Assembly (NCBI GenBank): GCA_900546355.1 | Contig: URCM01000020.1 | Coordinates: 1-35,160 of the forward strand | From: an uncultured Bacteroides sp. | GTDB lineage: Bacteria; Bacteroidota; Bacteroidia; Bacteroidales; Bacteroidaceae | DNA: 35,160 bases | Reading direction: 5' to 3' | In this document: piece after piece, positions 15,699-23,854 of the stretch | How the letters are laid out: the number at the start of each line of letters is the position of its first letter | Position numbering within the stretch: position 1 is the stretch's first letter | Position numbers and translations under genes: made by a program | Notes under the pieces: generated by a model | The model's input: only the letters and a program-made list of their open reading frames with translations | Told to the model about the DNA's origin: nothing | Database searches by the model: none

Positions 15699-15706
15699 TA
15701 TCTTTG
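15699..15706 (+). promoter_or_regulatory. Possible -7 element of the response regulator gene
   Basis: TATCTTTG matches the Bacteroidetes -7 consensus TAnnTTTG, but no clear TTTG lies 19-21 nt upstream. The enhancer palindromes end 30 nt upstream, so a bound regulator could help or block polymerase here. Confidence 0.4.
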
Positions 15707-15718
15707 CAGACGGTTATT

Positions 15719-15797
15719 TACCACAGAGGGCACAGAGGCACACAGGGTCTTTTTTATATATGGTTATCCTCTGTGGTACTTTGTGTCCTCTGTGGTG
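15719..15797. repeat. CACAGAGG-type hairpin repeat (subtype A) in the regulator leader
   Basis: Left arm 15719-15747 (CCACAGAGGGCACAGAGG and on) and right arm 15768-15797 (ending GTCCTCTGTGGTG) are imperfect reverse complements with a 20-nt AT-rich loop. It ends 18 nt before the ATG of the response regulator, so it would form a large structure in the 5' leader of that mRNA. Confidence 0.88.
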
Positions 15798-15815
15798 GAT
15801 TTAGAACGAAAGACA

Positions 15816-17192
15816 ATGGCAAAACAAGGAACCTTACTGGTTGTAGATGACAACCGGAACATATTGACTTCGTTGCGGTATCTGCTGGTAGATTACTTTG
15901 CACGGATACTGACGCTCGATTCGCCTGTCACTCTTCCTACGGTGCTGTCTCAGGACGAGGTGGATGTAGTATTGCTGGATATGAATTTTGCTTCGGGCAT
16001 CAACAATGGGAACGAAGGGCTTTATTGGCTGAAGGAAATCCGTCGCCTTCGTCCGCAAGTAGGCGTGGTATTGTTTACCGCATACGCTGATATTGACCTT
16101 GCCGTGACGGGTATTAAGGAGGGTGCGGCTGATTTTGTGGTCAAGCCATGGGATAATGACAAGTTAATCCGGACGTTAGTGGATGTATATAATAAGGTGT
16201 GCGCGCATAAGAAAGAAAAGAAACGCACGTCGGCAAAGACCAGCGGAACCGATGCAGCAATGTATTGGGGCAACTCGCCGGCCATCCGTCCTTTGCGTGC
16301 ATTGGTGGAAAAAGTCAGCACTACGGACGCTAATATCCTGATTACCGGCGAGAACGGAACCGGAAAGGATATGCTGGCACGTGAAATCCATCGTCTTTCA
16401 AACCGCAAGGACGGTCCGATGGTAGTTGTCGATATGGGAGCTATCACCGAGTCGTTGTTCGAGAGCGAATTGTTCGGACACGTGAAAGGTTCGTTCACCG
16501 ATGCCCACGCCGACCGCATCGGACGTTTTGAAGCTGCTGACGGAGGTACATTGTTCTTAGACGAAATTGCCAATCTGCCTTATTACCTGCAAGCCAAGCT
16601 GCTGACCGCCATTCAGAAGCGGAGTTTCATCAAGGTGGGAAGCAACACGCCGCAGCCTACCAATATCCGCCTGATATGTGCCACCAACCGTGATTTGGAC
16701 GAAATGGTGCGCAAAGGCGAATTCCGCGAAGACTTGCTTTACCGCATCAATACCATTCTCCTGCATATCCCTTCGTTGCGTGAACGCAAAGAAGACATCT
16801 TGCCGCTGGCACGGATGTTTTTGGAACGTTATGCCAAGCAATACGGACGGACCAACGGTACATTTGCTCCCGATGCTGCCGCACGCTTACTGGCATATCC
16901 GTGGTATGGTAACATCCGTGAATTGCAGCACACGATAGAGAAAGCGGTTATTCTTTCTGATGGAGGCGAGCTACGTGCCGAATCGTTGCAACTGACCGCT
17001 ACAACGGAAAAAACCACGGCGCAAACTGTAGGAGAAAAGGCTGAACCCGCTTTCCATACGTTAGACGAGATGGAGCGCACTTTGATAGGGCAAGCTTTGG
17101 AGCAATGTGGCAGTAATCTGTCGCAAGCGGCCTCTAAATTGGGAATCACTCGTCAGACTCTTTATAACAAGATGAAACGGTATGGGTTATAG
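15816..17192 (+). CDS. NtrC-family sigma-54-dependent response regulator
   Basis: The 458-aa protein has a receiver domain (1-125: acidic pair Asp11-Asp12, phospho-acceptor Asp55 in VVLLDMNF, Thr88, Lys110), an AAA+ sigma-54 interaction domain (about 150-385: Walker A GENGTGKD 178-185, Walker B GGTLFLDE 243-250, arginine motif EDLLYRIN) and a C-terminal Fis-type helix-turn-helix (NLSQAASKLGITRQTLYNKM). The sigma-54-contacting GAFTGA loop reads GSFTDA (225-230). An in-frame GTG at 15783 lies inside the upstream repeat, so the ATG at 15816, directly before the receiver domain, is the likely start. The stop codon lies inside the histidine kinase gene (11-nt overlap). It probably activates the divergent tolC operon through the palindromes at 15626-15668. 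Confidence 0.95.
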   Translation: MAKQGTLLVVDDNRNILTSLRYLLVDYFARILTLDSPVTLPTVLSQDEVDVVLLDMNFASGINNGNEGLYWLKEIRRLRPQVGVVLFTAYADIDLAVTGIKEGAADFVVKPWDNDKLIRTLVDVYNKVCAHKKEKKRTSAKTSGTDAAMYWGNSPAIRPLRALVEKVSTTDANILITGENGTGKDMLAREIHRLSNRKDGPMVVVDMGAITESLFESELFGHVKGSFTDAHADRIGRFEAADGGTLFLDEIANLPYYLQAKLLTAIQKRSFIKVGSNTPQPTNIRLICATNRDLDEMVRKGEFREDLLYRINTILLHIPSLRERKEDILPLARMFLERYAKQYGRTNGTFAPDAAARLLAYPWYGNIRELQHTIEKAVILSDGGELRAESLQLTATTEKTTAQTVGEKAEPAFHTLDEMERTLIGQALEQCGSNLSQAASKLGITRQTLYNKMKRYGL

Positions 17193-18486
17193 TTGGGTGT
17201 ATCGGGCTTTTTTCCGCATGGTGGTTTTGATGGCCGGTATATCGTTGCTTACGGTAGCTGTCTTGAAAGGAAACTGTTGGGCGGGTGTGCTTGGTGGCAT
17301 CTGTTGTGTGGTGTTCGTATGGATATCTTATCGGATACGGCAACAGTTGCGTGAAAAAAGTTGGTTGATGTTGGAAGCTATCCGCAACTGTGACTATTCG
17401 TTCCGTCTTCCATTGTATGGCTTTTCAGGAGGAGAGCGGATTTTACAAGAAACCCTGAATCGGTTTGGTGATTTGATGGGCGAGCAGAAGCAGCTGATGG
17501 AACAACGCGAACGCTTTTACGGGCAAATATTGTCCAGTGTCAGTTCGGGGGTTATCGTACTCGATGAGAAACAGGCTGTGGTGCAGACCAATCCGGCAGC
17601 GGCGCGTCTGCTGGCTGTCCCGATACTCAGTACGTTGAAGCAGTTGGAACGTTATGGCGTCGAAGTGCCGCACATGTTGCGTACATTGAAGACAGGAGAG
17701 CGTTGCAACCTTCAGTTTACTACGGCAAAGGGCGAAGTGCAGTTGTCGGTACGTGCTACCGAAATGCAGTTGGGGGAAACCAACGTGCGCATCCTTACGT
17801 TGAATGATATCCGCAGCGAGCTGGATGCCAAGGAACTGGATTCGTGGATAAAGCTGACACGGGTATTGACGCATGAGATTATGAATTCCATTGCGCCTAT
17901 CTCGTCGTTGAGCGAAACCTTCCTGAAGCGGCAGGACGTAAGGGAAAGTCCGATTTATGAGGGTATCCGTGCGATTCATGAAACCTCGGTAGGATTGATT
18001 TCCTTTGTAGACAGTTACCGGAAATTCTCGGCTTTGCAGAAACCTTCGCCCGAACCTTTTTATTTGCTGGATTTACTTCGCCAGATACAAGGGTTGAGCC
18101 TGATTCCCGATACCATTTCGCTCACCCTGCAGATAGAACCTTCGGAACTGATGCTGTATGCCGACCCGAACCTGATTCGTCAAGTATTGATAAACATTCT
18201 GAAAAATGCGGTACAGTCGATTGGGGAAACGAAAGGATGCATCCATGTACGTGCTTACAGCGCACCGGATGAACATGTTTTTGTATATATCAGCAACGAT
18301 GGCCCCGCTATTCCGGAGGCGGAGGCCGAGCAGATTTTTGTGCCTTTCTTTACTACCCGTACGGGAGGAAGCGGTATCGGGCTGTCGCTTTCCCGCCAGA
18401 TTATGAAGCTTTCGAACGGAAGTATCAGCCTGCTGCGTGCCGGGACGAACGGTTGGAACACTACGTTTGTCTTAGAGTTCGAATAG
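17182..18486 (+). CDS. Sensor histidine kinase without periplasmic sensor domain
   Basis: The 434-aa protein has two closely spaced TM segments (about 11-29 and 33-50) with only a few residues between them, so almost nothing is exposed to the periplasm. A cytosolic linker and PAS-like region (about 110-210, QILSSVSSGVIVLDEKQAVVQTNPAA) follows. The phosphorylated His231 lies in RVLTHEIMNSIAPI; the HATPase domain has an N-box (IRQVLINILKNAVQS), a G1 box (SNDGPAIP, 371-378) and a G2 box (GGSGIGLSLS, 395-404). It overlaps the regulator gene by 11 nt and must be its partner. The lack of a sensor domain suggests it detects membrane events or a transmembrane partner, possibly the FtsX-type permeases. 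Confidence 0.94.
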   Translation: MGYSWVYRAFFRMVVLMAGISLLTVAVLKGNCWAGVLGGICCVVFVWISYRIRQQLREKSWLMLEAIRNCDYSFRLPLYGFSGGERILQETLNRFGDLMGEQKQLMEQRERFYGQILSSVSSGVIVLDEKQAVVQTNPAAARLLAVPILSTLKQLERYGVEVPHMLRTLKTGERCNLQFTTAKGEVQLSVRATEMQLGETNVRILTLNDIRSELDAKELDSWIKLTRVLTHEIMNSIAPISSLSETFLKRQDVRESPIYEGIRAIHETSVGLISFVDSYRKFSALQKPSPEPFYLLDLLRQIQGLSLIPDTISLTLQIEPSELMLYADPNLIRQVLINILKNAVQSIGETKGCIHVRAYSAPDEHVFVYISNDGPAIPEAEAEQIFVPFFTTRTGGSGIGLSLSRQIMKLSNGSISLLRAGTNGWNTTFVLEFE

Positions 18487-18489
18487 AGC

Positions 18490-18521
18490 AAAAAAACAGA
18501 GGGAGCGAAGAACGCTCCCTC
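18490..18521 (-). terminator. Rho-independent terminator of the GH115 gene
   Basis: A perfect 9-bp stem GAGGGAGCG/CGCTCCCTC (18499-18507 with 18513-18521) is followed on the minus strand by TG and a run of T (18490-18496). It lies about 107 nt past the GH115 stop codon. On the plus strand the stem follows the kinase stop codon closely but has no T-tract, so it may serve that gene only weakly. Confidence 0.82.
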
Positions 18522-18562
18522 CCACATAATAAAAAATGAATGTCCGCAATTAGCCAACGTAG

Positions 18563-18581
18563 GGGCGGGGTTAGCCCGCCC
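18563..18581. repeat. GC-rich REP-like palindrome
   Basis: GGGCGGG, 5-nt loop, CCCGCCC, within the GC-rich segment ACGTAGGGGCGGGGTTAGCC, unlike the surrounding AT-rich spacer. It lies in the convergent gap between the kinase and GH115 genes. Similar GTAGGGGCGG-type palindromes are scattered in many genomes, by my recollection. Confidence 0.55.
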
Positions 18582-18627
18582 GTATGCGTCCAGGTGGATG
18601 TTTTCGGGCAGGCAAACCATAAGAAGC

Positions 18628-21195
18628 TTATTTCCGTTTGCAGGGCGACTCGTTTCCGAAAAGGTACGATGGCTGGTAGCCTCCGTAGTCTACGACAATC
18701 TTTTCGAGCACGATACCCGGGTCTTGCGGGCGGAAGTTCAAGGTGTACGTGCCGTCTGCCGATGCCGGAAGCTCCATGCGTACTTTCTTTTCTACCACGC
18801 GGCGGGCTACCGTCGGATAGTAAATGCTGTAGATGTTTTCCGGGTCTTCATTCAAGTTGCCGTTGAAATTGATGGTTTCTTCTTGTCCGCCTTCAAATCC
18901 TATGGTGTACTTGTGTCCTTCCTTGCTGTGGAAGGCGAGGGTCGACTTCACGATAATATGTACGGTTACCGAGTCCGCTTTTTCGGGAATCGTCAGTTTG
19001 TAAGACAGCGATGCTCCGTCTGTCGGTACGGTATAAGGCATCAGTGACATGCCGCTCAGCGTGCGTCCCATGTAGGGCAGCACCGTCCATTGGGCGTCTT
19101 GGGCGGGGATGTTGGCAAAGTAATGTTCGGCTTCCATTGCTACATAACCGTCTTTCCCGGTAAATACATAACCGCCTACGGCAGTTTCCGGATTTTCGAT
19201 GCGGTGTATTTCGGGCAGTTTGTCGGCGGGAAACGCATCGTTCCATGAAGTATAGCCAATGTGTTTCTGCGTCATCATGCCGTTCCATTTGCCGTTTGCC
19301 ATCGTGTGGTTGTAGTCATCACACAGCTGTTTGTCGCGGGCGAAGGCTTTCTCTACTTTATCTGCCCATTCGTTGGCGGCGGGGTTCCCTTCAGCATACA
19401 GTTTGAGGTTCATCGCTTGGGCGTAATACATTTCGTGCAGGTTTGCCATCGCTTGTATGGGGAAAAGGATGAGTTGCTTGTATGCGTCGCGGTATTCGGG
19501 TTTCAGGGTAATGTATTGGCGCAAGGCTTCCGCTTCCAGTTGGGCGTAATCGCCTGTTACTTGCCGCCATTCGCCTGTTTCCAGGTTATATACCGTACGG
19601 TCCAGCATTTCGGCAGTGCTTCGTCCGTTGTATTTGCAGCAGAGGTTCAATAGACGGGTCGCTTCATCGGCTTGTTCTTCACCGAAAGCAGCGGCGCAGA
19701 AGTCGCGGGTATGTTGCAACAGGTTGTCCGCATTGTATTTTTTCGGGTTCCAAGCCATGTCGAGGAAGAGTGTGATGGGGTATTCCATCGGTTTCAGGTC
19801 GCCTACGTTCAGTACCCACAATTTATCCACTCCGTAGTCGTAAGTCAGTTGCAGTTGTTCCCACATGTTCTGTATCGGGGTTGCGTTAATCCATTTCGAG
19901 TTGCGCGGGGCGCCTACATAGTCTACATGGTAGTACATCCCCCAGCCGCCCGGATGCTGGCGTTCTTTAGCGTTAGGCAGACGGCGCACGTTGCCCCAGT
20001 TGTCATCGCACAGCAGCAGGATGACATCGTCGGGCACCCGCAATCCGCGTTCGTAGTATTCCAGCACCTCTTTATAAAGTGCCCATAGTTGCGGTGTTTC
20101 CTTGGCGGGGCGTCCGGTCACTTCTTTGATGATGCGGCGTTGGTTGTCGAAGATGCTTTCCATCAGTTTCATGTTCTTTTCGAATTGCGGCACGTATTCG
20201 TGGTCTTTGCCTTCTTCACCGCCCATGGCGGTATCACCGTCGCCTCGCATACCGATGGTCACTACGTCGTCGGTGCCTTTCATGCGTTCGATACCTTCAC
20301 GGAAGAAGCGGTTCAGTCCTTCGGGATTGGTGGCGTAGTTCCATGCACCGTATTCTTTGCGGTTGCGGGCATATTCCTGGTGGTTGCGTGCCATCGGTTC
20401 GTGGTGTGAAGTGCCGATACATACTCCCATCTTGTCGGCGGTCTTGCCGTTTTCAGGGTCATCGGCATAGAATGCCCATCCCCACATGGCAGGCCACAGG
20501 TAGTTTCCTTTCAGGCGCAGGATGAGTTCGAACACGCGGGTGTAGAAGCGGTGGTCGCCGTAATTGGTCCCATACGTGTTCTTCACCCATGAAGTAAGGC
20601 AGGGGGCTTCGTCATTGAGGAAGATGCCGCGGTATTTCACCGCAGGTTCGCCGTCGGTATAACTGCCCGTTTTGGCATAGACTTCGGCCCGTTTGGTGAC
20701 TGGTACGTCCATCCACCAGTACCAAGGCGATACGCCCATTTGTTCCGACAGTTCATAGATGCCATATACTGTTCCGCGGCGGTCGCTTCCGGCAATGACC
20801 AATGCACGGTCTATACCCTTTGCCGGTTGCTCCACGGTCTGGATGATGTATTTTTCGTTTTTGCCTTCCAGTTCTTTCTTGTCCAGTTTGCCGTCTTTAA
20901 ACAGTTGTTTGATGAAAGGCGATTCTACACTTCCTACCAGGATGTATTGGCTGGCGGTCGGTGTGTTTGCCGCTTCGGCTTTCGTGCCCGTCACCCGGAG
21001 GAAGTCTTCTTGCAGGTTTTGCACGGCAATCAAGATGGCTGAGTCTTCGTTGCTGTCCACCAGGATGGGGCAGGGCTTTCCGCCGCTCACTACGGGGAAG
21101 GCCGTGTCTGTCCGGTTGAACACAATGAACGGTTCGGCTGCGTATGCGCAGAGCAGACAGGACAGAAGCAGGAATGAGATGCTTAGTCTTTTCAT
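18628..21195 (-). CDS. GH115 xylan alpha-1,2-glucuronidase
   Basis: GH115 enzymes remove (4-O-methyl-)glucuronic acid from internal xylose residues of glucuronoxylan. The 855-aa length, with an Ig-like or beta C-terminal domain, fits the family. After a signal peptide (about 1-19, ending CAYA) come an N-terminal domain of the type shared with GH67/GH115 (GSDRRGTVYGIYELSEQMGVSPWYWW, about 136-161), then core TIM-barrel segments KYRGIFLNDEAPCLTSW (187-203), LRLKGNYLWPAMWGWAF (226-242), CIGTSHHEPMARNHQEY (259-275) and TIGMRGDGDTAM. The protein is probably periplasmic. It lies downstream of the GH10 gene but beyond a terminator and has its own -7 box, so it is probably a separate transcript of the same xylan locus. 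Confidence 0.94.
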   Translation of the reverse strand: MKRLSISFLLLSCLLCAYAAEPFIVFNRTDTAFPVVSGGKPCPILVDSNEDSAILIAVQNLQEDFLRVTGTKAEAANTPTASQYILVGSVESPFIKQLFKDGKLDKKELEGKNEKYIIQTVEQPAKGIDRALVIAGSDRRGTVYGIYELSEQMGVSPWYWWMDVPVTKRAEVYAKTGSYTDGEPAVKYRGIFLNDEAPCLTSWVKNTYGTNYGDHRFYTRVFELILRLKGNYLWPAMWGWAFYADDPENGKTADKMGVCIGTSHHEPMARNHQEYARNRKEYGAWNYATNPEGLNRFFREGIERMKGTDDVVTIGMRGDGDTAMGGEEGKDHEYVPQFEKNMKLMESIFDNQRRIIKEVTGRPAKETPQLWALYKEVLEYYERGLRVPDDVILLLCDDNWGNVRRLPNAKERQHPGGWGMYYHVDYVGAPRNSKWINATPIQNMWEQLQLTYDYGVDKLWVLNVGDLKPMEYPITLFLDMAWNPKKYNADNLLQHTRDFCAAAFGEEQADEATRLLNLCCKYNGRSTAEMLDRTVYNLETGEWRQVTGDYAQLEAEALRQYITLKPEYRDAYKQLILFPIQAMANLHEMYYAQAMNLKLYAEGNPAANEWADKVEKAFARDKQLCDDYNHTMANGKWNGMMTQKHIGYTSWNDAFPADKLPEIHRIENPETAVGGYVFTGKDGYVAMEAEHYFANIPAQDAQWTVLPYMGRTLSGMSLMPYTVPTDGASLSYKLTIPEKADSVTVHIIVKSTLAFHSKEGHKYTIGFEGGQEETINFNGNLNEDPENIYSIYYPTVARRVVEKKVRMELPASADGTYTLNFRPQDPGIVLEKIVVDYGGYQPSYLFGNESPCKRK

Positions 21196-21261
21196 ACGTT
21201 TTTAAGTTTTTAGGTTTATAAGTGTTTTCTGGTTTTTATAATCAATGCGTTTCCCATACGG

Positions 21262-21269
21262 CAAAGATA
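21262..21269 (-). promoter_or_regulatory. -7 element of the GH115 gene promoter
   Basis: TATCTTTG on the minus strand, 66 nt before the GH115 ATG, matches the Bacteroidetes -7 consensus. There is no good TTTG at the 19-21 nt distance, which suggests activator dependence. Confidence 0.6.
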
Positions 21270-21372
21270 TGAAATAATGGTCAAAAAGCCGTTAACGGAT
21301 GTTTCTGATTCGTATTTGTACATATCACGCCATACACGTATGTTTCAGAATGATGCATCCATGTAACATATA

Positions 21373-21391
21373 CGTAAAATGCATGTTTACG
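21373..21391. promoter_or_regulatory. Perfect-arm palindrome upstream of GH115, candidate operator
   Basis: CGTAAA and TTTACG flank a core containing ATGCAT (19 nt in total). It lies about 104 nt upstream of the GH115 -7 box, in a stretch (21320-21395) rich in related pieces such as ACGTATGTTTC and TACGTAAAATGCATG. Apart from this and the terminator, the 361-nt gap between GH115 and GH10 shows nothing else, except a run of 8 G at 21451-21458. Confidence 0.4.
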
Positions 21392-21462
21392 ATAGAGGGT
21401 AACCTGTAAACCGGGTTGCAGTGGGCGGCGTAACTTATCTGCTCTGTCTTGGGGGGGGCAAT

Positions 21463-21508
21463 AAAAAAAATCTGCCACGTTTTGCGGGTGCATGAACAGT
21501 GGCAGATT
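21463..21508 (-). terminator. Rho-independent terminator of the xylan operon (bidirectional form)
   Basis: A perfect 10-bp stem AATCTGCCAC/GTGGCAGATT (21469-21478 with 21499-21508) is followed on the minus strand by eight T (21463-21470). It lies about 50 nt past the GH10 stop codon. T-rich sequence on the other side makes it look bidirectional. Confidence 0.88.
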
Positions 21509-21556
21509 TTTATTTATGAATCAAAAGCTTAGAGAGAAGCCTTCATCGGATAACGG

Positions 21557-23827
21557 TCAGGGTTGCGGAGTTGCGATAACGCTTCCTGTCAAACCGTTGG
21601 CAAAGCCAGCGTAAGTCGGTTTGCGGTTGTAGTTGATATCCCACAAGCCAACCGGTTCGCCGCCTCTCCATCCTGAGTCAGCCGGACTGTCGGTCGCACA
21701 CCATTGCGTGATGCCGTAACGTTGCGCTGCCGGAATAATCTCGAAATATTTTTCGATGATGAACTGGTAGAACTCTGCCATCTTCAGTTGTTGGTCGAAG
21801 GTTACATTTTCAGTCTTGATGCCTTCGCCGAAGGCTTTTTCTACAATGCCCATATCCAATTCCGAAATCTTGATGAGCTTGCCGGTTGCCGCCATCAGTT
21901 GGAACATATTCACGATAGCATCTTCCTGGGCTTTCTGGTCTGCCTCGTTCAGGATGTAGCTGACGTGCATCTGCGTACCGATACCGTCAATCTTGGCTCC
22001 GTTAGCTTCCCATACTTCTATCCAGTGGATAAGGCTCTTCAGTTTCTGGTTGCCGTCCCACCACGATTCCAGGTTGTAGTCGTTGATGAAGAGTTTCAGG
22101 TCTGCCGGGTTACCTCCATATTCGGCAAAATATTTTTCGGCCGCCTTGGTCACGATAGGCACATAGTCTTCGTTGCCCAGGTAGTCTTGCCAGTAGAAGT
22201 TGGTTTCCGGGTCACCGTTGGTTGCCGACTGCAGGTCGTACCAGCCGTCACCGTCTGCGTCTGCTCCCGATACGGTTTCGTTTGCGGCTTCCCAAGTGGT
22301 GACATAGCCGCCGCAAGCTTCCATCATGCCTTTAATCCAGTTATCCATGGCCCAAGTCAGGGTGTCTTTCTTTTCTTCGGGGGTCATTTCGATGGTTTGT
22401 CCACCGCCACCGCCTTCAGGATTCAGGTAACATAACGTGATGTTATCAATATTAATAGTTCCCGCGTAATTACCGATACTGAATAAGAACCGGTCTGCAC
22501 AGTCTGCACCTCCTCCGTTTACAGTGATTTCGGCATTATATTCTGTCCATTCCGTAGAGATAGGAATAGCGGGGAAGTCACCTGCGCCTGCGTAATCAGA
22601 TTTGCGTTGCAAGCCTGCGGTAATGCTGCCTTCTACCGAACCTTTAATCATCATGTTCAGCCGGTAAGTACCGCCCTGTACCAATGGAGCTGCGAAGTCC
22701 CATGCCACTTGGACATCCCAGGCATTAGCGGAAGCTGTCGGGTTAACGATTTCGAATGAGTAGTCACTTTCATAACCACCTCCTTGTGCCGACTGTCCAC
22801 GGGTAGCCGAGCCTCCCCAGCCTCCCCAACTTCCGATACCGTTCTCAAAATCAGAAGAGGTAATGACACTTTCATCGTAAGCAGGCTCGCTTCCACCTTC
22901 GCTATATCCTTCTCCATCTTCCGAAATAGTTTCAAAGTTACCAGGCGTCCATCCTGTCCATCCTGTAATGGTCCCGTCTTCGAAATCGCCGTTCGGAATC
23001 AAGCTTTCGGTAGCACTTCCTCCTGTCAGTGATACATTGTCGATATAAATATTGATGGCTGCCGTACCGAAGTTGAAAGCAATCTTGTCCACCGTTGCGC
23101 CGGTAGGCGTAAAGGTGAAGTTAATCTGTTGCCATTCGGTGCCGACATTGAATCCGCCGGGATATTCCTGGTTGCCTCCGTCCGAACATTGCAGGTAGAT
23201 TTGTGTGTCGTTGTAAGCTGCCGAAGCCCGTGCCATAAAGCTAAGCGTATAAGTCGTGCCGCTTTGCAACGGGGTAGGGAGCTGGTACCAGGTTTGCGCA
23301 TCCCAAATATTGGCCGATGCTGTGGCATTCTTCAGTATCATGCAGTAGCCTCCGTTTCCAGCTTCGCCCGGAATGACAATCGGGGCAATCAAACTGTTTA
23401 AGTACGTGTTGTTCTGTTGTGAATGCCACGCAAGGGTATGTCCGTAAATGGTCATGCCTGCTTGGCGGGCGGCATCTACAAAGCTGGTTACGGTAGAGAA
23501 GTTCATTGTCCCATCATCGCTGACGATAGAGGCGTATTTCATTTCATTTCCTGCCGTCATTTCGTCGAAGTTGGAACAAGCCATGCTGTATACTAAGTCT
23601 CCTTGGGTATACTCGCCTGCGGCTAATGCAATACCCAACTTGAAGTTCGGGTTTTCGGTGCGGTTTACATAGTTTTTCAGCACGTCATATTGTTTCAAGT
23701 ATTCATACTGGACGAGGCTTTCCGGCATCGAACCTGCGTCATACGGCAGCATGCTGTCGTCCGTACAAGCGGACAATGCGCCTATGGCAAGTGCTCCCAG
23801 CAAAAATTTATTTGTATAGTGTTTCAT
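21557..23827 (-). CDS. xyn10C: GH10 endo-beta-1,4-xylanase lipoprotein with inserted CBM tandem
   Basis: The 756-aa protein is a lipoprotein (lipobox LSAC, Cys21), so probably surface-exposed. The GH10 barrel is split. The first part (about 44-146) has NFDEMTAGNEMKYASI and GHTLAWHSQ. An insertion of roughly 330 residues then contains two CBM4/22-like beta-sandwich modules (about 150-270 and 325-470) and a Gly-rich linker. The barrel resumes at about 480 with the acid/base Glu517 in TWEAANETV and the nucleophile Glu656 in KISELDMGI; LKLFINDYNLE (578-588) and GIGTQMHV (616-622) are also conserved. The two CBMs nested after the third barrel strand match the Xyn10C type of Prevotella and Bacteroides. 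It is the last gene of the six-gene operon. Confidence 0.94.
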   Translation of the reverse strand: MKHYTNKFLLGALAIGALSACTDDSMLPYDAGSMPESLVQYEYLKQYDVLKNYVNRTENPNFKLGIALAAGEYTQGDLVYSMACSNFDEMTAGNEMKYASIVSDDGTMNFSTVTSFVDAARQAGMTIYGHTLAWHSQQNNTYLNSLIAPIVIPGEAGNGGYCMILKNATASANIWDAQTWYQLPTPLQSGTTYTLSFMARASAAYNDTQIYLQCSDGGNQEYPGGFNVGTEWQQINFTFTPTGATVDKIAFNFGTAAINIYIDNVSLTGGSATESLIPNGDFEDGTITGWTGWTPGNFETISEDGEGYSEGGSEPAYDESVITSSDFENGIGSWGGWGGSATRGQSAQGGGYESDYSFEIVNPTASANAWDVQVAWDFAAPLVQGGTYRLNMMIKGSVEGSITAGLQRKSDYAGAGDFPAIPISTEWTEYNAEITVNGGGADCADRFLFSIGNYAGTINIDNITLCYLNPEGGGGGQTIEMTPEEKKDTLTWAMDNWIKGMMEACGGYVTTWEAANETVSGADADGDGWYDLQSATNGDPETNFYWQDYLGNEDYVPIVTKAAEKYFAEYGGNPADLKLFINDYNLESWWDGNQKLKSLIHWIEVWEANGAKIDGIGTQMHVSYILNEADQKAQEDAIVNMFQLMAATGKLIKISELDMGIVEKAFGEGIKTENVTFDQQLKMAEFYQFIIEKYFEIIPAAQRYGITQWCATDSPADSGWRGGEPVGLWDINYNRKPTYAGFANGLTGSVIATPQP

Positions 23828-23854
23828 GATTCTTACGGTTTAAAGTAATTTCTT

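Noticed and set aside
1841..15797. The repeated CACAGA hairpins as a CRISPR array
   Set aside because: The copies are thousands of bases apart at gene junctions, are inverted repeats rather than direct repeats with spacers, and no cas gene is present.
15783..15815. GTG start for the response regulator
   Set aside because: It lies inside the right arm of the hairpin repeat; the ATG at 15816 directly precedes the conserved receiver start.
18628..21195. Lipoprotein signal (LLSC) in the GH115 protein
   Set aside because: The Cys at residue 13 is too early inside the hydrophobic core; a normal signal peptidase I site (AYA/AEP) follows.
21451..21458. Run of eight G as a phase-variation tract
   Set aside because: It lies between a terminator and a presumed operator, not in a coding region or between -33 and -7 boxes, so a slippage effect cannot be supported.
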